A stretch of DNA of 43,776 nt, from positions 1 through 43,776 of the forward strand of contig CANQBS010000014.1 in NCBI GenBank assembly GCA_947589075.1, read 5' to 3'. The position numbers and the translations under genes were made by a program. Within the stretch, counting starts at the first letter, position 1. Each line of letters opens with the position of its first letter. The stretch comes from an uncultured Acetatifactor sp. Lineage in GTDB: Bacteria; Bacillota; Clostridia; Lachnospirales; Lachnospiraceae. The notes beneath the pieces were generated by a model. It had not been told where the DNA came from, did no database searches, and saw only the letters and a list, made by a program, of their open reading frames with translations. Below are positions 32,587-40,131 of the stretch, one piece after another.

Positions 32587-34553
32587 AAATCTCCCCTCCC
32601 CAAGAACTGCTTCAGACAATCATAAACCTGCTCCATATCCAAAGGTTTGGAAAGGTGGGCGTTCATACCTGCCTCCAGGGAATCGTGCACATCCTCCAGA
32701 AAGGCGTTGGCAGTCATGGCGATGATCGGCACTGAGGAAGCGTCCGGCCTGTCCAGACTGCGGATTTTTCTCGTGGCATCCAGGCCGTTCATCACAGGCA
32801 TCTGAATATCCATCAGGATCATATCATAATAGAAAAGCTGGGATCTTTCAAACTGCTCTACAGCTTTTTCCCCGTTCTCCGCCGTCTCCACAGATGCCCT
32901 GGTCACACCCAGGATCTCCTGGGCGATTTCCCGGTTCAGCTCATTATCCTCCACCAGCAGGATCCTGCACGCGGAAAAATCATATTTCGACAGAGTATCC
33001 TTCTGACGGTTTTCCCTCCTGCACTCCTCAGTAAAGGCATAAAGCCCCGCTGAAAGCCGGCTCAGGAATAAAGGCAGGGGGATGAAAGCGTCCACACCGG
33101 CTTTTGTAAGGAAATACTCCGTTTCACTCCAATCCTCCTCCGACAGCATCAAAATAGGGAAACCGCTTCCCATCCTGCTCCTGATCTGGGGCAGGAACTC
33201 TACCATTTCCACATCCGCAACCTTTGCGGCGGTCAGGAAAGCAAAATATTCCTGATCCGAAAAGTCTGCACGATTAATGGCATCCACAGCCTCCATGGCA
33301 CCCATGGCCCAATCCGCCTTCATTCCAAGGTTTTCCAGCATTTCACTTAAGGTACGGCCAAGAGCCCTGTCATCTGTAAATATGAGAATCCTCTTTCCTC
33401 TCAGCACCTCATGATATGTATTCAAATCCTTCTGTGCGGCTCGAATGGGGAGCTCTATCTCAAAACAAGATCCCCTGCCCACTTCGCTTTCCACAGAAAT
33501 GGTGCCTTCCATCATTCGCACCAGACTCTGCGTAATCGCCATACCCAGCCCGGTCCCCTGTATTCTGCTCACAGTCATGCTGCGTTCCCGTTCAAAGGGC
33601 TGGAAAATACGGGGCAGAAAATCCGGAGCCATTCCGATCCCGCTGTCTTTTACCCGGATCCTCAGGGTCAGGTCCTGATCCTGAAGCCCTTCCTTTTCTC
33701 CGGCATTTCTCTCCACTTCAAAGAAAAGGCTTACACTGCCTCCCTCAGGAGTAAATTTGATCGCATTGGACAGCAGATTGTCGCAGATCTGGCAGATCCG
33801 AACATCATCGACAAAAAGACGCTCTTCGTCCATTTTACCAAGCTCCACGGAAAAATTAAGCTTTTTCGACGCTGCCTGGGGCTTCACCACGATCAGGATC
33901 TTATGGAGCATATCCGCCATATCCACATCCGTTTTCATCAGGAGCATTTTGCCGCTCTCTATCCGGGACATATCCAGGACATCGTTCAAAAGGGACATCA
34001 TGTGACCGGAAGCTATCTGAATCTTATCCAGGCAATCCTTTATCTTAATCGGCATCTCCTTCTGCATCAGGGCGATGCCGGTCATGCCCACGATGGCGTT
34101 CATGGGCGTTCTGATATCATGGGAAATCGCAGAAAGGAAATTTGTCTTTGCCTGGTTGGCCAGCTGGGCATCCTCCAGCGCCTTCTGGGTGTCCTGATAA
34201 TATCGGCTGACATCCTGCAGCATGCAGACGCAATATCCCTCCCAGTCCGTTAAAACCGCGGAATAGATCTCCCTGCCAAGATGACAGAAAAGGGGCGCCG
34301 CGGCTGTACTTCCCTCCAGGATGCCTCTGCGGACTTCTTCCACTTCGTCCACCCGAAGCAGTTCCAGGAAACTGCATACGGCCCCTTCTCCCCCATCACC
34401 GGTATCCCCCTGACCGGAACCGTATTTCTTCTGTATCCAGGCTGCCCTTTGGTTTGCATAGATCTGCCGGGCAGCATCCCCTTTTTGAAATATAAACACA
34501 GGGGAGCTCACTTTACCCCATATTTCATCGATCTGCTCTGTGCTCCAATCCAT
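32583..34553 (-). CDS. Soluble hybrid histidine kinase with two receiver domains
   Basis: 656 residues without membrane helices. Order: PAS-like sensor (about 1-125), short coiled coil, HisKA with SHDIRTPMNAIVG (His145), HATPase with NLLSNAIKFTPEGG, DSGIGMAP and GTGLGMAI, then a degenerate receiver (about 385-520: ILIFTDDRALG start but no Asp at the phosphorylation strand, which reads YFAFLTAAK), and an intact receiver (RILLVEDNELN, MDIQMPVMNG with Asp at about 580, Lys in HLSKPLD). ATG 34553 has AAGGAAG 7 bases upstream. Phosphate would pass from His145 to the second receiver and perhaps act on the coupled HD protein; the target is inference. Confidence 0.88.
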   Translation of the reverse strand: MDWSTEQIDEIWGKVSSPVFIFQKGDAARQIYANQRAAWIQKKYGSGQGDTGDGGEGAVCSFLELLRVDEVEEVRRGILEGSTAAAPLFCHLGREIYSAVLTDWEGYCVCMLQDVSRYYQDTQKALEDAQLANQAKTNFLSAISHDIRTPMNAIVGMTGIALMQKEMPIKIKDCLDKIQIASGHMMSLLNDVLDMSRIESGKMLLMKTDVDMADMLHKILIVVKPQAASKKLNFSVELGKMDEERLFVDDVRICQICDNLLSNAIKFTPEGGSVSLFFEVERNAGEKEGLQDQDLTLRIRVKDSGIGMAPDFLPRIFQPFERERSMTVSRIQGTGLGMAITQSLVRMMEGTISVESEVGRGSCFEIELPIRAAQKDLNTYHEVLRGKRILIFTDDRALGRTLSEMLENLGMKADWAMGAMEAVDAINRADFSDQEYFAFLTAAKVADVEMVEFLPQIRSRMGSGFPILMLSEEDWSETEYFLTKAGVDAFIPLPLFLSRLSAGLYAFTEECRRENRQKDTLSKYDFSACRILLVEDNELNREIAQEILGVTRASVETAENGEKAVEQFERSQLFYYDMILMDIQMPVMNGLDATRKIRSLDRPDASSVPIIAMTANAFLEDVHDSLEAGMNAHLSKPLDMEQVYDCLKQFLGRGDL

Positions 34554-34609
34554 TGATGTACTTCCTTTCTGCCCTGTAACGTTCCCGGCCGCCGCTTTCT
34601 GAAAACACA

Positions 34610-34637
34610 ACCGTACCGGTTTGTCTGCATCTGTCAA
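34610..34637 (-). promoter_or_regulatory. Candidate promoter of the hybrid kinase operon
   Basis: Minus strand TTGACA (34632-34637, perfect -35), 16 bases, TACGGT (34610-34615, weak -10). Confidence 0.4.
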
Positions 34638-34662
34638 AAAGTACTGTTTCTTCAAAACGCCG

Positions 34663-35838
34663 CTACTGCGCATAAATCATGTTCCGCAGCTTCCGCGCCA
34701 CAGGAAGGGTCCCCGCGTCCTTTTTCTGGGTCATAAAAACGATGCTTCTTTTGGTGACGGGATCGTTGCTCATATAGCAGCCAAGCCATCCGTCCCAGCC
34801 GTATTCTCCCACGCTGCCCAGATACCAGGCCTTTGCGCTGCTACTTCTTACGCGCATCAGATTTCCATAAGAATAACCCTGCAGGGTAAAAAACTGCCGC
34901 TGGAAACTTTTTTCCAGGGAACCGGACAGGCTTCCCTCTGTCAGCATCCGCACCGTCGCCGGCTTCAGGATCCTCTTCCCCTCATACTCTCCGTCCTGCA
35001 AAAGCATTCTGGAAAATTTCATAAAATCATCCGTTGTGGAAACCAGTCCCGCCCCACCAGATTCGAAGGCGGGCTCCCTGTCCATTCTGTTGATCACTCC
35101 CAGGTGGTTTCCCAGATAAGGCACAAGTTCCCCTTCCCTGTCTTCATAAGTCCTGACCAGACGGTCCCTTTTTTCCAAAGGGACGTAAAATCCCGTGTCC
35201 TTCATTCCCAGAGGTTCCAGGAACAGATGACCGAGCAGCTGCGAAAACCTCATTCCGGAAGCTTTTTCCAGCACGGCTCCCAGCACATCCGCGCTGCTGC
35301 CGTACAAGTGATCGCTGCCCGGCTGAAACGCCAGGGGAGCCTGTCCCAGACGTGCCGCAAGCTCGGCGGTGTCCATGGGATGCTCCGTAAACAATCGCCT
35401 GTCCAGGTCTGAAAAGATCTCGTCCGTTTTTCTTCCCGCTTCCCCCGGTCCCCCGGGATACACCAGGCCGGAGGTCATATCCAGCAGGTCCTTGATCACC
35501 ACTTCCCGCTCTGCAGGTTCTAAGTTTCCTTCCGGTCTCTGCACTGCCTGTCCGCGAAAGGAAGGGATATATGCGGACACCGGCTCCGCAAGATCAATGA
35601 TCCCCTGTTCCATCAGGGCGAATACCGCCGCAGCGGTGATGGGCTTGCTCATGGAATACAGCCGATAGATGCCGTCCCTTCGGATCGGTTTCCGGTGCTC
35701 TATGTCGGCAAATCCGCTTTCCACGTAACAGACTTCCCTTCCATCCTGCTCCACGCAAAGACTTCCTCCGGCGATCTCCCTGCGCTCCACCGCCTGATCC
35801 AAGATCCTCTTAAGCGCCTGAACCGTCTCCTCCTTCAC
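34663..35838 (-). CDS. Serine hydrolase of the beta-lactamase/EstB family
   Basis: 391 residues from a GTG at 35838 that has GGAGG 7 bases upstream; a TTG at 35865 is inside the leader. The SxxK nucleophile motif is YSMSKPITA (Ser62, Lys65) and the second motif is HLYGSSADVLG. A C-terminal GEYGWDGWLGCY segment stands where class C enzymes have KTG. No signal peptide, so it is probably cytoplasmic and acts as an esterase or peptidase rather than as a periplasmic beta-lactamase. The substrate is unknown. A promoter about 120 bases upstream makes it a separate unit. Confidence 0.8.
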   Translation of the reverse strand: MKEETVQALKRILDQAVERREIAGGSLCVEQDGREVCYVESGFADIEHRKPIRRDGIYRLYSMSKPITAAAVFALMEQGIIDLAEPVSAYIPSFRGQAVQRPEGNLEPAEREVVIKDLLDMTSGLVYPGGPGEAGRKTDEIFSDLDRRLFTEHPMDTAELAARLGQAPLAFQPGSDHLYGSSADVLGAVLEKASGMRFSQLLGHLFLEPLGMKDTGFYVPLEKRDRLVRTYEDREGELVPYLGNHLGVINRMDREPAFESGGAGLVSTTDDFMKFSRMLLQDGEYEGKRILKPATVRMLTEGSLSGSLEKSFQRQFFTLQGYSYGNLMRVRSSSAKAWYLGSVGEYGWDGWLGCYMSNDPVTKRSIVFMTQKKDAGTLPVARKLRNMIYAQ

Positions 35839-35956
35839 GACGACACCTCCCTGCCTGCTGAGCAAACTGTCCTTTTATCGGGACAGATCCTTTTGTAAGC
35901 TTTCTTTCCCCTGCAGACCTTTCAATACGTAACATTGTACAAAATCCCTTGATTTT

Positions 35957-35985
35957 ATTATATCCGCCAAACGGACAGATAGCAA
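35957..35985 (-). promoter_or_regulatory. Promoter of the serine hydrolase gene
   Basis: Minus strand TTGCTA (35980-35985), 17 bases, TATAAT (35957-35962). The leader contains CTGTCC...GGACAG (35867-35887) before the ribosome binding site. Confidence 0.75.
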
Positions 35986-36032
35986 GAGATTTATGATAAT
36001 GACGCGGAAAAAACTCATTTTCGGATCATATT

Positions 36033-36782
36033 TCAGTCCATTATAATCTCTTCCGCCGTCACGAATTCATATCCCGCCTCCTGAAGCTCATCCACGATCT
36101 GTAAGGCCGCTGTCACGGAGGTTTCATAATAATCATGCATGAGAATGATCGCACCTTCCTTCGCCTTACTGACCACTTTTTTCACGATCCCGGAAACATT
36201 ATCAGAGCACCAGTCCATGGGATCCACATTCCAGAGGATCGGGATCATGTTCAGTTCCGATTCCAGCTCCTTATCCCAGGTTCCATAGGGCGGTCTCACA
36301 TAATATACCTCTTTGCCCGTGATTTCCTGCAGCACGGAATTGGTTTTCTCCAGTTCCTCCCGGAACTTTTCCCGGTTGCCGGGCTGCAGCTGGATATGGC
36401 TGTAGGTATGGTTTCCGATCAAATGCCCCTCCTCGCTCATCCTCTTTATGATATCCGGATGGAGAGCGGCATGCTCCCCCACCACAAAAAAAGTCGCTTT
36501 TACTCCCCGTTCCTTTAATCCGTCCAGCAGCTGTTCCGTATAATAAGGGTGGGGACCGTCGTCAAAGGTGATTGCGATCTTCGGCTTTTCCGCGTCCTCA
36601 AACGCCCCTTTCCCACTCTGAAATAAAAGACCTCCCAACTGCCTGAAACCCATCACCTTAAGCCCTGCAGTCTGATCAAACAGAGGATGCCGCCCTACAT
36701 CGGCCATTTCTATGTGAAATAAAAACAGCAGCAACAGTATCCCCATGCTCAAGACAACCATTGCTGCTTTTCTTCTTTTCAT
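36033..36782 (-). CDS. Polysaccharide deacetylase (NodB domain, CE4), membrane-anchored
   Basis: Removes acetyl groups from peptidoglycan or another surface glycan outside the cell. 249 residues: a basic start (MKRRKAA), one hydrophobic anchor (MVVLSMGILLLLFLF), a spacer of about 45 residues, then the NodB motifs TFDDGP (catalytic base and metal), GNHTYSH (metal His pair), RPPYG, a WNVDPMDW segment and LMHD. This set matches PdaA/PgdA-like enzymes, and sporulation cortex enzymes (PdaA, PdaB) are in the family, but no spore-specific feature is visible. ATG 36782 is chosen for its GGAG at 8 bases; that site is inside an 8-bp hairpin. Confidence 0.88.
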   Translation of the reverse strand: MKRRKAAMVVLSMGILLLLFLFHIEMADVGRHPLFDQTAGLKVMGFRQLGGLLFQSGKGAFEDAEKPKIAITFDDGPHPYYTEQLLDGLKERGVKATFFVVGEHAALHPDIIKRMSEEGHLIGNHTYSHIQLQPGNREKFREELEKTNSVLQEITGKEVYYVRPPYGTWDKELESELNMIPILWNVDPMDWCSDNVSGIVKKVVSKAKEGAIILMHDYYETSVTAALQIVDELQEAGYEFVTAEEIIMD

Positions 36783-36787
36783 TTCTG

Positions 36788-36812
36788 ATTCTCCATACGA
36801 CATTTGGAGAAT
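36788..36812 (-). promoter_or_regulatory. Hairpin sequestering the deacetylase ribosome binding site
   Basis: On the minus strand ATTCTCCA (36805-36812) pairs perfectly with TGGAGAAT (36788-36795) across a 9-base loop. The second arm contains the GGAG ribosome binding site. Confidence 0.5.
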
Positions 36813-36931
36813 ACGCCGTTAGATTGCCGCGCTTTTCCATACGGCAGACAACAGCTTGCTCTTCTCCATGGATTGTCGCCAAATCGTTTTGCCTTTCTCT
36901 CAAATATATGAATGGAAATACTTCCTTATAC

Positions 36932-38485
36932 TTATTTTCCATTCAGGGAATCCAGAATGATCTGCGCCCATTTTGCCCCCTGACCTGAGGAATAAACGTC
37001 TGTAACCTCCCTGGCAGTCAGTTTTCCCCTGATCAGATCCGTTATCATTTCCTTTTTCAATTCGTCCAGGGCGCCATAATAATCCACCATTTCATCCGTA
37101 TATGGGATCAGTGGTGTCAGAACCCTGCTCTCACAAAAAGTCCGGGCAGAAATAAGCGCCGCTTCTCCCAGATTTACAGAAGGATCGGATACTGTAGAAG
37201 CCGTGAAGGGAACCAGGGCAAAGAAAGGATCCATATAAGCCTTTGTATAGACTGTGCCTTCCCTCTGACGGCTGGGCAGACCATGGAATTCTCCCTCTTC
37301 AAAGGTTCTTCCGAAAAGGGAATCTTCCGCCATGGACCAGTGCAGTCCCTCCACGCCATAGGTCCAGAGAAATTCCTCGTCTCCCCCATCCATCATGGAA
37401 CCCAGAAAATGAAAAGCATTTTCCGGCTCCTCACACGCGGTGGTGATACACCACAACAAAGGCTGCTGCATTCGAAAAGTCCCGCCCTCCCAGATAGGAG
37501 AAAGGATGACGAGCTCATCGGAAAGCCCTGCCGATTCCAGCCCGATCTGCAGTTCCGACCCAAAGGCGCCGGACCAATATGTGATGGCGCCGCACTTATC
37601 TTCACGGAATTTCTCATAACAGGAATTGATATCATTGCTCAGGATCTCCGGATCCAGATATCCCGCCCTGTAAACGCTGGACAGTCTCCAGATCGCAGAC
37701 TCCATGGCGTCTTCCGCGAAACCGTCTCTCCACAGGCCATCCTCCCCCTGATAAAAGCCGGGATATGCATCCTGAAAGATTTCAGGCAGATACCCGATGT
37801 ACGGCGCGCCATCCTGCCAGACGCCGGGGGCGGTGAGCGCAAAGGTATCCCCCTCAATCCCGTTGCCGTCAGGATCCTGGTGGGTAAAGGCATCACACAT
37901 GGTCAAAAATTCCATAATATCTGTTGGAACATCCAGCCCGCACTGATCCAGCCATGCTTTTTTCACATAAGTGATATAACCATTTCCAGGATCCGGGCTG
38001 AGGCCATAGAGTTTTCCATGAAGCTTAAAATGCTCCACCATTTCCGGATCCGTTACCCCCTGCTTCCAGAAGGAATGATTATAACTTTCCGTCATGTCCC
38101 AAAGCACGCCCCGCAGAGCATATTCCGCGTAATGGGAGCTGTCCAGCAAAAGGATGTCCGGCCAGTCCGTCCCCTTCAGGGCAAGCTCTACTTCATCATA
38201 ATAAGAGGCGCTTTCCGGTTCTATCAGCTCAATGGAATACCCTGTCATCTCCTCCAGCCTTTTCAGGAAACTCTCCTTTTGATGAATACCGGAAAAAAAG
38301 GAATCTTCCGCCATGACCGTAAGCTGCGGGGAATCGCTGTCCTTTTCCTCTTCTCCCGCTTCTTCCTCCGCCTGGCTTTCCTGCCCCGGCACCTCCTGAA
38401 CATTTTCCTTTCCATTTCCACAGCCTGCCAAAGACAATATCACCGCCCCTGCCGCTGCCAGAAGCCTGAACCACCTTTTCCTCAT
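36932..38485 (-). CDS. Extracellular solute-binding lipoprotein without adjacent permease
   Basis: 517 residues. The signal peptide ends in a lipobox LSLAGC (Cys22), followed by an acidic, low-complexity tether (EEEAGEEEKDSD). The rest is a type-1 solute-binding fold of the sugar/oligosaccharide (pfam01547-like) class, with KKAWLDQCGLDVPTDIMEFL and a DPDGNGIEGD calcium-type loop (DxDxNGxxxD). The ligand is unknown. No ABC permease or ATPase is nearby. The ATG at 38485 overlaps the stop of the ASKHA gene (ATGA) and has GGGAG 8 bases upstream, so it is translationally coupled to a cytoplasmic iron-sulfur protein, an unusual pairing. Confidence 0.85.
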   Translation of the reverse strand: MRKRWFRLLAAAGAVILSLAGCGNGKENVQEVPGQESQAEEEAGEEEKDSDSPQLTVMAEDSFFSGIHQKESFLKRLEEMTGYSIELIEPESASYYDEVELALKGTDWPDILLLDSSHYAEYALRGVLWDMTESYNHSFWKQGVTDPEMVEHFKLHGKLYGLSPDPGNGYITYVKKAWLDQCGLDVPTDIMEFLTMCDAFTHQDPDGNGIEGDTFALTAPGVWQDGAPYIGYLPEIFQDAYPGFYQGEDGLWRDGFAEDAMESAIWRLSSVYRAGYLDPEILSNDINSCYEKFREDKCGAITYWSGAFGSELQIGLESAGLSDELVILSPIWEGGTFRMQQPLLWCITTACEEPENAFHFLGSMMDGGDEEFLWTYGVEGLHWSMAEDSLFGRTFEEGEFHGLPSRQREGTVYTKAYMDPFFALVPFTASTVSDPSVNLGEAALISARTFCESRVLTPLIPYTDEMVDYYGALDELKKEMITDLIRGKLTAREVTDVYSSGQGAKWAQIILDSLNGK

Positions 38486-39948
38486 AACCTGTTCTCCCAT
38501 TCCTCCAAATACATCGCACCCAGATAATACTCCGAAAACCGGGGCTCCTTTGCCAGATTGACGATCTCAACCCTTTCGGCGGTTTCTTTTAATTCGGAAT
38601 CTTCTTCCTCTCCAAGGAAAGAAGGCTTCCCCTCTTTCCGGAATACATCCCTGTATCCAAACCGCAGGACACCTGCCAGGGCTGTATTGCCTGCGGAAAC
38701 CACCTTAGACGCCAGCGCCTTAGGCAATAATCCCACCTGCGCCGCATCTTCAGCCTTCAGATAATACCCGAAGCCCCCCGCCAGCACGACACGGCCGATC
38801 CGGGAAAGCTCCTTCAGCCCGTACAGTTCCGCCAGTGTTTTGATCCCCGCGGCGATGGCGGCTTTGGCAGTCTGAAACTGTCTGATCTGCTGCTCCGTGA
38901 TCTTTACATCTCCGATCCGGATACCATTTTCAAAATAGGGTTCCGAAAGCAGTCCTGTTTCATCCAGGATCCCATCCTGCAGCAGCCTTGCTGCAAGGCT
39001 GACCATATCCGCTCCCCAAATGCCCCTGGTGGCGCCTCCCTCAAAAGCCGGACCTGCCGCCGTAGCGCAGGCGATCATCCTGTCCCGGTTGCCAAGCACG
39101 ATCTCCCCGTTGGTGCCAAGGTCTATGAGAAGGGTGATTTCCTCCCGCTCCGCCATCCCGCAGGCATATATCCCGGCTAAAATATCCGCTCCTATAAATG
39201 CGGAAAGTCCGGGCAGGAGCACAGCCTCCTGCCCGGCAATATGTATGCGGGAAATCCCCAGATGGGACGCCTGAAAGGGAGCCTGTCCCAGTTCCTTCGT
39301 ATCCCAGCCCGCCAAAAGGTACATCATGGTGGTATTGGCAGCGATAACCACCCTAAGTCCGCCTTTTCCTGCTTCCGAGGATCCTTCTCGCCCTGAACTG
39401 CGTCCGACGAAAGTCAGCTCTTCTCCATCGGAGAACTTTCCTCGCTCTGCCCTCCGCCCGGCGGAGGACAACCTTTCTTCATTCGGGAACTTTTTTTGTT
39501 CCGCACTCCGCCGTGTTTCACAGAATCCAGCGATCCCTTCTTCCAGAACCGTCTTTACGCTTTCCTGCATCCAGGCCGCCTTTATGGGATCCCGGGCTTT
39601 CTCGATCCTGCTGATGACATCAGCCCCATATTCTACCTGGGGATTCACCGACACAAAACGGTCCCGCTCCTGTCCCTCCCGGTCAAAAAGCACCATGGCG
39701 ATAGTGGTGGTCCCGATATCCACGGCTGCCAGCCAGTCCCAGGCCGATTCTCCGTCGGCCTGATGCTTCCGAGAAGACGCAGCGCCGGCAGCGGCCCGCT
39801 GCTTTTCAATTTCCTTCCCGATCTTCTCCTGCCAGAAGCCAGTCAGACCGCCGTCGGCAACTACCGTAATATCCTTCTTCTCAGGGCTGCACCTGCCGCA
39901 GCCGGTACATACCTGGCATCTTGTCCCTCGGAAATTCCGCTCCTGCAT
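38482..39948 (-). CDS. ASKHA-domain iron-sulfur protein (DUF4445/RACo-like)
   Basis: 488 residues related to reductive activators of corrinoid proteins, which use ATP and an iron-sulfur cluster to reduce Co(II). The ATPase core is seen: DIGTTTIAM (phosphate loop, 77-85), NPQVEYGADVISRI, AANTTMMYLLAG, IDLGTNGEIVLG and GPAFEGGATRGIWGA. The 2Fe-2S ferredoxin domain of classical RACo is missing; instead the N-terminus has CxxCxxCxxC (Cys11, 14, 17, 20), a 4Fe-4S-like pattern. Residues 146-197 are an inserted, charged tandem repeat. The start has AGGGGG 5 bases upstream, 9 bases after the DUF4250 stop. No corrinoid protein or methyltransferase is nearby, so the partner is unknown. Confidence 0.82.
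   Translation of the reverse strand: MQERNFRGTRCQVCTGCGRCSPEKKDITVVADGGLTGFWQEKIGKEIEKQRAAAGAASSRKHQADGESAWDWLAAVDIGTTTIAMVLFDREGQERDRFVSVNPQVEYGADVISRIEKARDPIKAAWMQESVKTVLEEGIAGFCETRRSAEQKKFPNEERLSSAGRRAERGKFSDGEELTFVGRSSGREGSSEAGKGGLRVVIAANTTMMYLLAGWDTKELGQAPFQASHLGISRIHIAGQEAVLLPGLSAFIGADILAGIYACGMAEREEITLLIDLGTNGEIVLGNRDRMIACATAAGPAFEGGATRGIWGADMVSLAARLLQDGILDETGLLSEPYFENGIRIGDVKITEQQIRQFQTAKAAIAAGIKTLAELYGLKELSRIGRVVLAGGFGYYLKAEDAAQVGLLPKALASKVVSAGNTALAGVLRFGYRDVFRKEGKPSFLGEEEDSELKETAERVEIVNLAKEPRFSEYYLGAMYLEEWENRL
39358..39513 (-). repeat. In-frame tandem repeat inserted in the ASKHA protein
   Basis: Two and a half units of 54-57 bp, encoding RRSAEQKKFPNEERLSSAG, RRAERGKFSDGEELTFVG and a shorter RSSGREGSSEAGKG. 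They interrupt the conserved domain between two of its motifs. Confidence 0.7.
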
Positions 39949-39957
39949 AAAGTCCCC

Positions 39958-40131
39958 CTACTGAAACTGATTCCGTTCCTTGTCATAACGGCATCCAATG
40001 CCCTTCAGCTGATCCTCCAGCTCCCTGCGGTCCAGATCCAGGTCTTCACACAGCTCTTCCAGACTGCCGTAATAATCCCTCAGCTTCATATTCACATAAC
40101 TCAACAGCATCACCGGATCCTTCGGTATCAT
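39958..40131 (-). CDS. DUF4250 family small protein
   Basis: 57 residues, [20 protein letters not shown] at the start, then an acidic helix ([12 protein letters not shown]) and a short basic end. This matches the small DUF4250 family of Clostridia, whose function is unknown. The length and the turn between two helices suggest a helix-turn-helix-like fold. AAGGAG lies 5 bases before the ATG, which overlaps the clpB stop as ATGA; the next gene starts 9 bases after its stop. It is therefore the second gene of the clpB operon and its amount is tied to ClpB. Confidence 0.85.
   Translation of the reverse strand: MIPKDPVMLLSYVNMKLRDYYGSLEELCEDLDLDRRELEDQLKGIGCRYDKERNQFQ

Noticed and set aside
32583..34553. 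The first receiver of the hybrid kinase as a functional phosphorylation domain
   Set aside because: The position of the phosphoacceptor Asp reads YFAFLTAAK without Asp; it is better described as a pseudo-receiver.
36676..36942. 88-codon minus-strand frame between the lipoprotein and the deacetylase
   Set aside because: It overlaps the deacetylase N-terminus in another frame and has only a weak start.
37283..38527. Plus-strand frame (414 codons) opposite the lipoprotein gene
   Set aside because: Antisense to a gene with a clear lipobox and solute-binding fold; low-complexity translation and no start signal.
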